From the NCBI RefSeq assembly GCF_019599185.1, contig NZ_JAIEUL010000002.1, forward strand, positions 124,001 through 188,000: a stretch of DNA of 64,000 nt. The letters are read 5' to 3'. This stretch comes from Cryobacterium inferilacus (lineage in GTDB: Bacteria; Actinomycetota; Actinomycetes; Actinomycetales; Microbacteriaceae). Under the pieces are notes generated by a model. The model saw only the letters and a list, made by a program, of their open reading frames with translations, did not search any database and was not told the origin of the DNA. The position numbers and the translations under genes were made by a program. This document shows, piece by piece, positions 28,470 to 39,565 of this stretch; the first letter of the stretch is position 1, and each line of letters begins with the position of its first letter.

Positions 28470-28486
28470 TTCTACGACACGTAGAA
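28470..28486. promoter_or_regulatory. BlaI-type operator 2 (TTCTAC-N5-GTAGAA)
   Basis: TTCTACGACACGTAGAA: perfect six-base arms identical to operator 1, with a different five-base centre. The centres of the two dyads are 25 bp apart, and this site would cover the start of the cydA transcript. Confidence 0.75.
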
Positions 28487-28504
28487 CTCACTCCCGGAGG
28501 ACAC

Positions 28505-29914
28505 ATGAACGAGTGGCTAGATCCGTTACTCCTGTCACGCTGGCAGTTCGGTTTGACGACGATTTACCACTTCCTGTTCGTCCCCCTCACGATCGGCCTC
28601 GTCACGACGGTGGCGATCTTCCAGACCGCCTGGTACCGCACCAACAAGGCCCACTACCTGCAGCTCACCCACTTCTTCGGCAAGATCTTCCTGATCAACT
28701 TCGCCATGGGTGTTGTGACCGGGATCGTGCAGGAGTTCCAGTTCGGTATGAACTGGTCGGATTACTCCCGATTCGTCGGGGACGTCTTCGGCGCGCCCCT
28801 GGCGTTCGAGGGCATCACGGCGTTCTTCCTCGAAGCCACCTTCATCGGCCTGTGGATCTTCGGCTGGGACAAGCTGCCCAAGAGGCTGCACCTGGCCACG
28901 ATCTGGCTCACCGCCGTCGGCAGCATCGCCTCGGCCTACTTCATCATCGCGGCCAACGCCTTCATGCAGAACCCGGTGGCCTATCGGATCAACGAGGAGA
29001 AGGGCAGGGCCGAACTGACCAGCATCGGCGAGCTGCTCACCAACCCGATCGCCCTCTCGGCGTTCCCGCACACGATCTTCGCCTGCTTCATGGTCTCCGC
29101 CGGCCTGATCATCTCGGTGGCCGCCTGGCACCTGGCCCGCAACCAGAACCTCGAGACCATGCGTCCCGCCCTCAAGTTCGGCCTCTGGATGATGGTCATC
29201 GCCGGTGCCCTCACCACCCTGATGGGCGACCAGCTCAGCCTGGCCATGGTCGAGGCCCAGCCGATGAAGATGGCCGCGGCCGAGGCGATGTACCACACCG
29301 CGACCGGCGCCAACGCATCCTTCTCGATCTTCACGCTCGGCACACCGGACGGCGTCAGCGAGCTCTTCTCCATTCGTATCCCGTATCTGCTGTCGTTCCT
29401 GTCCACGCACACCTTCGACGGCACAGTGGAGGGCATCAACAACCTCCAGGAGCAGTACGTGCAGCTCTACGGACCCGGCGACTACGCGCCCATCATCTGG
29501 GTCACCTACTGGTCGTTCCGCTGGATGATCGGCCTGGGCATCGCGCACATCATGGTCGCCGTCGCCGGCCTCTGGTTCACCCGCAAGGGCCGTCGCCCCC
29601 AGGCCTGGATGTGGAAGATCGCAATCTGGTCCTTCCCGATGTCGCTGCTGGCCATGAGTGTGGGTTGGGTCTTCACCGAGATGGGCCGGCAACCCTGGCT
29701 GGTCTTCGGCCTGCTCAAGACCGCAGACGGTGTCTCACCGAATGTCAGCGGGCTGGAAATCCTGATCTCCCTGATCGCCTTCACGCTGCTCTACGGCGCC
29801 CTCGCGGTGGTCGAGTTCCGCCTCATTCTCAAGGCCGTTCAGAAGGGGCCAGACCCCGCGACGGTGCCCGACCCGGTGTCCGGCGAAATCAAGCACACGA
29901 CCACGGTCTACTAG
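28505..29914 (+). CDS. cydA: Cytochrome bd ubiquinol/menaquinol oxidase subunit I CydA
   Basis: Membrane subunit carrying hemes b558, b595 and d; oxidises quinol and reduces O2 with high affinity without pumping protons. 469 residues. His22 in RWQFGLTTIYHFLFVPL corresponds to the conserved N-terminal heme ligand; TEMGRQPW (GRQPW at 394-398, preceded by Met393) matches the heme b558 Met region. About nine hydrophobic helices. The length indicates a short Q-loop compared with the 520-residue E. coli protein, as in other Gram-positives. ATG follows CCGGAGGACAC. First gene of cydABDC, with BlaI-type operators over its promoter. Confidence 0.97.
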   Translation: MNEWLDPLLLSRWQFGLTTIYHFLFVPLTIGLVTTVAIFQTAWYRTNKAHYLQLTHFFGKIFLINFAMGVVTGIVQEFQFGMNWSDYSRFVGDVFGAPLAFEGITAFFLEATFIGLWIFGWDKLPKRLHLATIWLTAVGSIASAYFIIAANAFMQNPVAYRINEEKGRAELTSIGELLTNPIALSAFPHTIFACFMVSAGLIISVAAWHLARNQNLETMRPALKFGLWMMVIAGALTTLMGDQLSLAMVEAQPMKMAAAEAMYHTATGANASFSIFTLGTPDGVSELFSIRIPYLLSFLSTHTFDGTVEGINNLQEQYVQLYGPGDYAPIIWVTYWSFRWMIGLGIAHIMVAVAGLWFTRKGRRPQAWMWKIAIWSFPMSLLAMSVGWVFTEMGRQPWLVFGLLKTADGVSPNVSGLEILISLIAFTLLYGALAVVEFRLILKAVQKGPDPATVPDPVSGEIKHTTTVY

Positions 29915-29924
29915 GAGCCCACCC

Positions 29925-30929
29925 ATGGAACTCAACACCCTGTGGTTCTGGATCATCGCCGTCATGTTCATCGGCTACTTCGTCCTGGACGGCTTCGACT
30001 TCGGTGTCGGCATGTCCCTGCCATTCCTGGGCAAGGACGACACCGACCGGCGCGTCCTGATCAACACCATCGGCCCGGTCTGGGACCTCAACGAGACCTG
30101 GGTCATCGTGGCAGGGGCCTCGCTCTTCGCGGCCTTCCCGGAGTGGTACGCCACGATGTTCAGCGGCTTCTACCTGGCATTGCTGCTCATCCTGCTGGCC
30201 CTCATCGCCCGCGGTGTGTCGTTCGAATACCGGCACCAGCGCCCTGAACTGAAGTGGAAGAAGTCCTTCGACACCATGATCGTGGTGGGTTCGGCTGTGC
30301 CGGCCCTGCTCTGGGGCGTGGCCTTCGGCAACGTCGTTCGCGGTGTGCCGTTGGACGCCGACTTCAACTACATCGGCAGCTTCTTCGACCTGCTGAACCC
30401 CTACGCTCTGCTGGCCGGGCTCACCACCCTGCTGTTGTTCTTCACCCACGGCGTGATCTTCGTCTCCGCCAAGACCGAGGGTGAGATCAGGGTGCGGGCG
30501 CGCGCCCTGGCGATCAAGTCTGGGCTGGTCACCATCGTCGTCGCGGCCTCGTTCCTGGTCTGGACCACCCTGGCCTACGGCACGTTCGCCTCCGGCATCC
30601 TGGCCGCCGTCGCTGCCGTGGCCCTCATCGCCGCGTACCTGATGAACCTGGCCGGCAGGGAGCGCACGGCGTTCGGCCTCATGGCCGTGACCATCGGTTT
30701 CGCCGTTCTGACCCTGTTCGCGTCGCTGTTCCCCGACGTGATGCCGGCCAGCAACAACGTGGCCAACAGCCTCACCATCGAGAACGCCTCATCCACCCCG
30801 TACACCCTGCAGGTCATGAGTTGGACGGCGTTGATCGCCGCTCCCGTGATCCTGGGCTACCAGGGCTGGACGTATTGGGTGTTCCGCAAGCGAATCGGCC
30901 GCACGCACATCGAAGCCGCGGCGCACTGA
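29925..30929 (+). CDS. cydB: Cytochrome bd oxidase subunit II CydB
   Basis: Partner subunit of CydA, needed for assembly and heme insertion. 334 residues with about eight membrane helices; the N-terminal signature LWFWIIAVMFIGYFVLDGFDFGVGMSLPFLG and GPVWDLNETWVIVAGASLFAAFPEWYATMFSGFYLALLLIL are diagnostic, and the C-terminus has VMSWTALIAAPVILGYQGWTYWVFRKRI. Starts ten bases after cydA with GGAGCCCACCC upstream. cydD follows 21 bp later, with a TACACT box that might add a second promoter. Confidence 0.97.
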   Translation: MELNTLWFWIIAVMFIGYFVLDGFDFGVGMSLPFLGKDDTDRRVLINTIGPVWDLNETWVIVAGASLFAAFPEWYATMFSGFYLALLLILLALIARGVSFEYRHQRPELKWKKSFDTMIVVGSAVPALLWGVAFGNVVRGVPLDADFNYIGSFFDLLNPYALLAGLTTLLLFFTHGVIFVSAKTEGEIRVRARALAIKSGLVTIVVAASFLVWTTLAYGTFASGILAAVAAVALIAAYLMNLAGRERTAFGLMAVTIGFAVLTLFASLFPDVMPASNNVANSLTIENASSTPYTLQVMSWTALIAAPVILGYQGWTYWVFRKRIGRTHIEAAAH

Positions 30930-30950
30930 GCCGCCGTACACTAAACGTAC

Positions 30951-32666
30951 ATGCGTCCTCTCGATCCACGGCTCCTCAAGCACGCCTCCGCGGCGCGCTG
31001 GTTCCTCGTGGCCGGTGCGGTCCTTGGACTGGCTCAGACGCTCACCGTCGTCGCGTTCTCCTGGTTCCTGAGCCAGAGCATCACGCTGGCCGTGCGGGGC
31101 GACTCGCTCGAGTCGCTGCGCGGAACCGTCGCCGCATTGGCCGGGGTGGTCGTGGTACGCGCCGTGCTGGTCTGGATGCTCGACGTCGCCGCCCACCGCG
31201 GCGCCGCCGCCGTGAAGAGCCAGCTGCGCACCGCGGTGATGCACCGGCTGGCCGAGCGCGGCCCGAACTGGCTGGCGGGCCAGCAGGATGCCCGGATCGC
31301 GACCACGGTGACGAGCGGGCTGGACGCGCTCGACAACTACTTCTCCCGCTACCTGCCTCAGCTTCTGTTGACGGCAATCGCCACGCCGATCCTGGTGCTG
31401 GTGATGCTCTGGCAGGATCCGGCGAGCGGGATCACGGTGATCATCGTGCTGCCGCTCATCCCGGTCTTCATGATCCTGATCGGGCAGGCCACCCAGGGTG
31501 TGCAGCGCGCGCAGTGGGATGCGCTGCAGCGGCTGTCAGCCGGATTCCTCGACGTGGTCGGGGGCTTGGCGACACTGAAGATCTACGGCAGGGAACGGCG
31601 CCAGACCGAGCGTCTGGGCAGCCTGACGGAGGAGTACCGGGGCCGCACGATGAAGGTGCTGCGGGTGTCCTTCCTCAGCGGGTTCGTGCTCGAACTCGCC
31701 GGCAGTCTCTCCGTCGCCCTGATCGCGGTGTCGATCGGGCTGCGGCTCGTGGACGGTTCGCTGCTTCTGGGCGTCGGCCTGTTCGTTCTTCTCCTGGCCC
31801 CCGAGGCGTTCCTGCCGGTGCGCCAGGTCGGCGTGCACTTCCACGCGGCGGCCGACGGGCTGGCCGCCGCCGAGGAAGTGTTCGCCATCCTCGATGCCGA
31901 CGAACCGTCCCGCCTGGATGCGTCGGGCGACCGGGTCGGGGGAGTCCGCACGGCATCCGCACTGCCCGTTGTCGGCCAGCCTGTTGTCGGCCAGCCCGCG
32001 GTTGACCTGCCCAGAGCCGACCGGCCCGGCGGCGGCGCCCTCAGCTTCGAGGGCGTGACCATCCGCCGCGGCGACAGCACCGTCATCGATCGGCTCAGCG
32101 CCACCTTCACCGCCGGGCGGCTCAGCGTGCTGCGTGGACCGAGCGGCGTGGGCAAGTCCACCCTGATCGGGGCCCTGCAAGCATTTGTGCCGTTCGACGG
32201 CACCATCCGCCTCGACGGCGTGACCGTGCCGACCGACGACCGCCGGGACTGGCTGGCCTGGTCAGGACAACGCGCCGGCCTGTTCTCCGGCAGCATCGCC
32301 GGCAATGTCGCCCTGGGCTCCAGCGTCACCGATGATTCCCTGGTGGTCACGGCCCTGCGTCTGGCCGGCGCCGCAGACCTGGAGCCCACGCTTCGGCTCG
32401 GCGTCAACGGTGCCGGGCTGTCCGGCGGCCAGGCCCAGCGTGTCGCCGCCGCCCGCGCCATCTACCGCTGCCTCGCCCTGGACTGCCGGGTCCTCGTGCT
32501 CGACGAGCCGAGTTCGGCCCTCGACACCGACGCGGAGAACGCCCTCATCGACGGCCTCGCCTCCCTGGCCGGTCAGGGCAGGATCGTCATCGTGGTCAGC
32601 CACCGACCGGCCTTCGTCGCCGCCGCAGACCACGTCGTCCACCTGAACGAGGTCGCCCATGTCTGA
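30951..32666 (+). CDS. cydD: Heterodimeric ABC exporter subunit CydD (cytochrome bd assembly)
   Basis: Half-transporter forming CydDC, which exports thiols or heme-related cargo and is required to assemble cytochrome bd. 571 residues. Six-helix exporter domain (about 1-310), a variable linker with a 15-bp tandem repeat encoding VVGQP twice, then the ATPase: Walker A GPSGVGKSTL, signature LSGGQAQRVAAARAIY, Walker B VLVLDEPSSALD, H-loop VSHRPAF. TACACT is eight bases before the ATG and no strong ribosome site is present. It overlaps cydC by eight bases. Confidence 0.93.
   Translation: MRPLDPRLLKHASAARWFLVAGAVLGLAQTLTVVAFSWFLSQSITLAVRGDSLESLRGTVAALAGVVVVRAVLVWMLDVAAHRGAAAVKSQLRTAVMHRLAERGPNWLAGQQDARIATTVTSGLDALDNYFSRYLPQLLLTAIATPILVLVMLWQDPASGITVIIVLPLIPVFMILIGQATQGVQRAQWDALQRLSAGFLDVVGGLATLKIYGRERRQTERLGSLTEEYRGRTMKVLRVSFLSGFVLELAGSLSVALIAVSIGLRLVDGSLLLGVGLFVLLLAPEAFLPVRQVGVHFHAAADGLAAAEEVFAILDADEPSRLDASGDRVGGVRTASALPVVGQPVVGQPAVDLPRADRPGGGALSFEGVTIRRGDSTVIDRLSATFTAGRLSVLRGPSGVGKSTLIGALQAFVPFDGTIRLDGVTVPTDDRRDWLAWSGQRAGLFSGSIAGNVALGSSVTDDSLVVTALRLAGAADLEPTLRLGVNGAGLSGGQAQRVAAARAIYRCLALDCRVLVLDEPSSALDTDAENALIDGLASLAGQGRIVIVVSHRPAFVAAADHVVHLNEVAHV
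31968..31997 (+). repeat. 15-bp tandem repeat in the cydD linker
   Basis: GTTGTCGGCCAGCC followed by T or C, twice in tandem (31968-31982 and 31983-31997). In-frame; it duplicates VVGQP in the region between membrane and ATPase domains. Confidence 0.8.
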
Positions 32667-34440
32667 TCCCCGCGCGTCCGGCCGCCCCCACCGCGACAGC
32701 TGGCTGCCGTCGGCGATGGTGCGATCGGTACTCGGGCTCGCCCAGCCGCCCGCCCGCCGCAGCCTGCCGGGCCTCGTGGCGGGAACGGTGAGCGCTGCCA
32801 GCGCCGTGGCCCTCCTGGCCTGCTCGGCCTGGCTCATCACCAGGGCCGCGGAAATGCCACCGATCCTCTTCCTGGGGCTGGCCGTCGTCGGTGTGCGCGC
32901 CTTCGCGCTGTCCCGCGCGGCATTCCGCTACCTGGAGAGGCTCCTCAGCCACGACGCGGCCTTCCGCCAGCTCGGCGCCCTGCGCCTGGGCATCTTCGCC
33001 CGCCTGGTGCCCCTGGCCCCCGCCGGTCTCTCCGGCACCCGCAGGGGCGACCTGCTGACCCGGCTGGTGCGGGACGTCGACGAGCTGCAGGACTTCCCTC
33101 TGCGCGTCGTTCAGCCCCTGCTCACCTCCGGCATCGTCGCGATCCTCAGCGTGGTCGGGGTCTGGCTGGTATTGCCGGCGGCCGGGCTCACCCTCGCCCT
33201 GTGCCTCGTGGTGGCCGCGGTCGTGGGCACGCTACTGACCGGTCTGCTGTCGGCCCGCTCCGAACGAGCCCTGGCACCGCTTCGCGGTGCCCTGGCCGAC
33301 GAGGTACTGGAGGTGGTCGAGAACCTGGACGTGCTCACGGCCTTCGGCGCGCTGGAGTCCCGGCTGGACAACCTCAGGGTTGTGGAGGAGAAGCTACGTC
33401 TGGCCGCGCTGCGCACCTCCACCGGTGCCGGAGTACAGGCCGCCGTGATCTCGCTCTGCGCCGGTGCCGCAACGGTGCTCGCTCTGACCACCGCGATCCC
33501 GGCATTGGGCTCCGGCGGGTTCTCCGGACCGGCCCTGGCCGTGGTGGTTCTGATCCCGATGGCCGTGTTCGAGGTTTTCGCCATGATCCCACCGGCCATC
33601 AGCGCCTGGCGCCGGGTGCGTTCAAGCGCCGAGCGGGTGCAGTCCGTGGTGCCGGAGCAGATTCCCGCCGAGATCCCGACCGAACTGGCGACCGGCAACG
33701 CCCTGGTCGACACGTCGGCGCCCGTGTCCGCGGTGCTGCCGGCGGCCGGCGCGGTTCTCGAGCTGACCGGGTTGGGCGCGCGCTGGCCGGGGGCAGACCG
33801 GGCCGCGCTGTCCGGGGTGACCATGCGCCTCACCGCCGGTGACCGTGTGCACCTGGCCGGGGCCAGCGGGGCCGGCAAGACCACCCTCGCCCAGACCCTC
33901 GTCCGGTTCCTGGACTACACCGGCTCGTACCGCATCAATGGCGTCGAAGCCAGGGAGCTGGCACCGTCGGACGTTCGTCAGGTTGTCGGCCTGTGCGAGC
34001 AGCGACCCTGGCTCTTCGACGACACCGTGCGCCAGAACCTGCTCTTCGCCAGGGACACGGCCACCGACGACGACCTGCTGAACGTTCTCGCCCGGGTCGG
34101 TCTGACGGACTGGATGAACAGCCGCGGCGGCCTGGACGCGCGGGTGGGCGAGCGCGGCGCACTCGTCTCCGGTGGCCAGGCCCAGCGCATCGCCCTGGCC
34201 AGGGCTCTGCTCGCTGACTTCCCGGTGCTCATCGTGGATGAACCGACAGCGAACGTCGACACCGGTCTCGGCGACACCCTCGTGCGTGACATCCTGTCGG
34301 CGTCGGCAGACGCGGGGCGCGCCGTGCTGCTCATCTCGCACACCCCGGTGCCGACCGAGCTGATCACCCGCACCTACACGCTCACGGCCGGATCCGGACT
34401 GCAGGCCGACCCTACTCCGGAGGAAGCTCTCGTTCCATGA
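32659..34440 (+). CDS. cydC: Heterodimeric ABC exporter subunit CydC (cytochrome bd assembly)
   Basis: Partner of CydD. 593 residues. Exporter membrane domain about 30-330 with CydC-typical EMPPILFLGLAVVGVRAFALSRAAFRYLERLLSHDAAFRQLGALR near the start. ATPase: Walker A GASGAGKTTLA, signature VSGGQAQRIALARALL, Walker B VLIVDEPTANVD, H-loop ISHTP. The H-loop and Walker B Asp/Glu appear intact. The ATG lies inside the cydD end. The last 29 bases overlap the end of the convergent dedA gene. Completes the cydABDC operon. Confidence 0.93.
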   Translation: MSDPRASGRPHRDSWLPSAMVRSVLGLAQPPARRSLPGLVAGTVSAASAVALLACSAWLITRAAEMPPILFLGLAVVGVRAFALSRAAFRYLERLLSHDAAFRQLGALRLGIFARLVPLAPAGLSGTRRGDLLTRLVRDVDELQDFPLRVVQPLLTSGIVAILSVVGVWLVLPAAGLTLALCLVVAAVVGTLLTGLLSARSERALAPLRGALADEVLEVVENLDVLTAFGALESRLDNLRVVEEKLRLAALRTSTGAGVQAAVISLCAGAATVLALTTAIPALGSGGFSGPALAVVVLIPMAVFEVFAMIPPAISAWRRVRSSAERVQSVVPEQIPAEIPTELATGNALVDTSAPVSAVLPAAGAVLELTGLGARWPGADRAALSGVTMRLTAGDRVHLAGASGAGKTTLAQTLVRFLDYTGSYRINGVEARELAPSDVRQVVGLCEQRPWLFDDTVRQNLLFARDTATDDDLLNVLARVGLTDWMNSRGGLDARVGERGALVSGGQAQRIALARALLADFPVLIVDEPTANVDTGLGDTLVRDILSASADAGRAVLLISHTPVPTELITRTYTLTAGSGLQADPTPEEALVP

Positions 34441-35065
34441 ATCGGGCTTCCCGGCGTTTCAGCCAGCGCTTGACGAGCACGACCACCAATCCGAACGCGG
34501 CGATCGCCCCGACGAAGAGGTAGCCGGCGAAGTGCAATTGATCGGAGATACTGCGGTAGCCCTCGGCCGCCGCGGCTCCCACCGACACGTAGGTCACGGT
34601 CCAGAGAACACACGCCGGCACTGTCCAGGCCAGGAAGGTGCGATACCGCATGGCACTCATACCCACGGTGAGCGGGATGACGGAGTGCAGCACGGGCAGG
34701 AACCTGGAGAGGAACACGGCGATCCCACCCCGTCTGGCCAGGTAGCGCTCGGCGCCGTCCCAGTGCTTCTCACCGATGCGCCGGCCCAACCAGCTGCGTC
34801 GAATCCAGGGCCCGAACCGGCGGCCCAGGTAGAAGCCGATGCTTTCGCCGGCCAGCGCTCCCAGGATCACCGCGACGATCAGGGCGACGTACTCCACCGG
34901 CCCCTCGAGCACCGTGCTCGAGACGATCACAATGGTATCGCCGGGAACGATCAGCCCGATCAAGACCGACGTTTCCAGTAGCATCCCCACACCAGCGAGA
35001 ACCGTGCGCAGGATGGGGTCGACGGAGCCAACGGCGTCCAGGATCCAGTTGAGTACGTCGTTCAC
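34412..35065 (-). CDS. DedA-family (SNARE-associated/VTT domain) membrane protein
   Basis: 217 residues, GTG start. DedA proteins are polytopic membrane proteins linked to lipid flipping (undecaprenyl phosphate or phospholipid) and membrane homeostasis. Family marks: LLETSVLIGLIVPGDTIVIVSS, GALAGESIGFYLGRRFG, FLSRFLPVLHSVIPLTVGMSAMRYRTFLAWTVPACVLWTVTYVSVG. A TAGGCT box lies exactly six bases before the GTG, a leaderless promoter back-to-back with the one for pabB. Its 3' end overlaps cydC on the other strand. Confidence 0.9.
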   Translation of the reverse strand: MNDVLNWILDAVGSVDPILRTVLAGVGMLLETSVLIGLIVPGDTIVIVSSTVLEGPVEYVALIVAVILGALAGESIGFYLGRRFGPWIRRSWLGRRIGEKHWDGAERYLARRGGIAVFLSRFLPVLHSVIPLTVGMSAMRYRTFLAWTVPACVLWTVTYVSVGAAAAEGYRSISDQLHFAGYLFVGAIAAFGLVVVLVKRWLKRREARFMERELPPE

Positions 35066-35071
35066 GTCGCC

Positions 35072-35077
35072 AGCCTA
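35072..35077 (-). promoter_or_regulatory. Leaderless -10 box (TAGGCT) for dedA
   Basis: On the minus strand TAGGCT (35077-35072) is followed by six bases and then the GTG of dedA. No ribosome site is present. It forms a mirror arrangement with the pabB box 37 bp away. Confidence 0.6.
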
Positions 35078-35113
35078 GGCCGCAGCGCGATATCCCGAAG
35101 TCGATAGCGCCCC

Positions 35114-35119
35114 TAGGCT
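35114..35119 (+). promoter_or_regulatory. Leaderless -10 box (TAGGCT) for pabB
   Basis: TAGGCT, then six bases, then the GTG of pabB at 35126. No ribosome site is present, consistent with a leaderless transcript. Confidence 0.6.
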
Positions 35120-35125
35120 TGACAC

Positions 35126-36769
35126 GTGCCGTCGACTCCCAGCTTTCTGGACCACGGCGTCCCGGACCGCCCTCGTCCGGCGCTGCGCCGAATCCCGCTC
35201 CCGGGCTGGGTCGACCCCGCCGCCGCGTACGCCGAACTGTATGCCGGATCACGCTACGCCGTCTGGCTCGACGCCGGTGCCGACGCGACGACGGGGCTGA
35301 GCTACCTCGCTGGAGCGCACACGAACTCGACGGTGATCACCGCGGACGCGGGTCTGGGCACGGTGACCCGCTCACGACCGCTCGACCCGGACGATCTGCC
35401 ACACACGACCAGCCAGAGCGTCTTCGACCTGCTCCGCGCCGAGCTCGTCCACCCGCCGATGACAGACGGCGACGACAGCGTCGGCTTCCGACTGGGCTGG
35501 GTCGGCTGGCTCGGCTACGACGTCGCCCAGCCGGTGGCGCCGGCCACGTCAGGCAGCGCAGGCACGTTCGGCAGCAGTGCCACCACCGATCCAACCGATC
35601 CCGTCGGGGCGGTACCCGGTGCTCCCTCGCTCCGCACGGGAACGCCCGATGCGGCGCTCCTGCGCGTGGACCGCGCCATCGTCTTCGATCATTCCGCCCG
35701 AACGGTGACCATCCTGGCCCGCCAGGATGCGCCGGAGCCTGGCGCCGACCCCGCTGCCGGCGTCGCCGACCTGGAGACCTGGATCGCCGATACTTCTCGG
35801 CGGCTGGCGGGGCTGCTTCACGCCACCTCGACCGCCGCACCAGCTCCCGTCCTGAGCCAGGACGTCTCCGCGACGCTCGTCCATACCGGGGCCGAGGTGC
35901 GCTGGCGGCACGATGCCGACCGTTACGCCCGCCTGATCGAGCTCTGCCAGGAACGCATCGCGGCCGGCGACGCGTATCAGCTGTGTCTGACCAACGAGGT
36001 CACCATCTCCGGACGCTTCGACGCCGACGAGGTCTACCGGCACCTGCGCGCCACCAGCGCCACCCACCACGGCGGGCTCCTCCGGTTCGGCGAGCATGCG
36101 TTGCTCAGCGCCTCGCCGGAGGAGTTTCTCGCGGTCAGCCCGGCCGGCCGAGTGCGCACCCGGCCCATCAAGGGAACCAGGCCACGCTCCAGCGACCCCG
36201 ACCGAGACCGGATGCTCCGCGCCGAATTGCTCGCCAGCGAGAAGGAACGCGCGGAGAACCTGATGATCGTCGACCTGATGCGCAACGACCTCGGCCGCAT
36301 CGCCGCGCTCGGCACCGTCGCCGTCACGGGCCTGCTCCAGACCGAGAGCTACCCGCACGTGCACCAGCTGGTCAGCACCGTCGAGGCACGCCTGGCGCCT
36401 GGGCTCACCGCTGTCGACGCCGTCCAGGCCGCATTTCCGGCCGGCTCGATGACCGGGGCGCCCAAGGCGAGCGCCATGGGCATCCTGCGCGCCCTCGAGG
36501 GCGGTGAACGCGGCGTCTATGCCGGGGCGTTCGGTTACTTGGGCGATGACGGGGCGCTCGACCTGGCCATGGTCATCCGCAGCATCGTGCTCGGACCCGA
36601 CGGAGCGTCGATCGGCACCGGCGGCGGCATCACCGCCCTGTCCGTGCCTGCGGAGGAAATCGAGGAGACCCGGATCAAGGCGGACGCTCTGATCGGGGCG
36701 GTTCTCGCCGCGGCCCGGGCTACCGGGGCGACGCCGGACCTGGCGGGCAGCCAGGGTTTAGTAACCTAG
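35126..36769 (+). CDS. pabB: Aminodeoxychorismate synthase component I (PabB)
   Basis: Chorismate-binding enzyme making 4-amino-4-deoxychorismate for folate. 547 residues, GTG start. The chorismate-binding domain is in the C-terminal half: [87 protein letters not shown] and the final [15 protein letters not shown] contains the catalytic Lys that separates PabB from anthranilate synthase TrpE, which has PIAGT. The N-terminal 200 residues form the variable first domain and include a long Ala/Thr insertion. No glutaminase (PabA) is adjacent. leuS begins 56 bp later. Confidence 0.9.
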   Translation: MPSTPSFLDHGVPDRPRPALRRIPLPGWVDPAAAYAELYAGSRYAVWLDAGADATTGLSYLAGAHTNSTVITADAGLGTVTRSRPLDPDDLPHTTSQSVFDLLRAELVHPPMTDGDDSVGFRLGWVGWLGYDVAQPVAPATSGSAGTFGSSATTDPTDPVGAVPGAPSLRTGTPDAALLRVDRAIVFDHSARTVTILARQDAPEPGADPAAGVADLETWIADTSRRLAGLLHATSTAAPAPVLSQDVSATLVHTGAEVRWRHDADRYARLIELCQERIAAGDAYQLCLTNEVTISGRFDADEVYRHLRATSATHHGGLLRFGEHALLSASPEEFLAVSPAGRVRTRPIKGTRPRSSDPDRDRMLRAELLASEKERAENLMIVDLMRNDLGRIAALGTVAVTGLLQTESYPHVHQLVSTVEARLAPGLTAVDAVQAAFPAGSMTGAPKASAMGILRALEGGERGVYAGAFGYLGDDGALDLAMVIRSIVLGPDGASIGTGGGITALSVPAEEIEETRIKADALIGAVLAAARATGATPDLAGSQGLVT

Positions 36770-36825
36770 GACCTTGGGCGTCGCCACCGGGCTGGATCCG
36801 GGTGCAGAGACGCCACCTCACCACA

Positions 36826-39438
<2,613 letters not shown>

Positions 39439-39442
39439 CCGG

Positions 39443-39463
39443 ACGGCCGCTCCGCGCGGCCGT
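39443..39463 (+). terminator. GC hairpin after leuS, first of two
   Basis: ACGGCCGC (39443-39450), five-base loop, GCGGCCGT (39456-39463), beginning five bases after the leuS stop. An eight-pair perfect stem without a T-run, followed closely by a stronger hairpin. Confidence 0.5.
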
Positions 39464-39470
39464 GCGAGTC

Positions 39471-39500
39471 ACCGGCCCCACCTCCACAGGTGGGGCCGGT
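39471..39500 (+). terminator. Strong hairpin terminator after leuS
   Basis: ACCGGCCCCACCT (39471-39483), loop CCAC, AGGTGGGGCCGGT (39488-39500): a perfect 13-bp stem, followed by a T/G-rich stretch. It separates leuS from the comEA promoter. Confidence 0.75.
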
Positions 39501-39553
39501 TGCGGTTGTGCACAGGTTCCGGTCTCGGCATCGAGATGGGCACGAACCCGTCC

Positions 39554-39559
39554 TAGCCT
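39554..39559 (+). promoter_or_regulatory. Leaderless -10 box (TAGCCT) for comEA
   Basis: TAGCCT is followed by six bases and then the ATG of comEA at 39566, with no ribosome site. Confidence 0.55.
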
Positions 39560-39565
39560 GCCGGC

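Noticed and set aside
36770-36825. T-box or other leader upstream of leuS
   Set aside because: Only 56 bases separate pabB and leuS, too short for a T-box, and no T-box core motif is seen.
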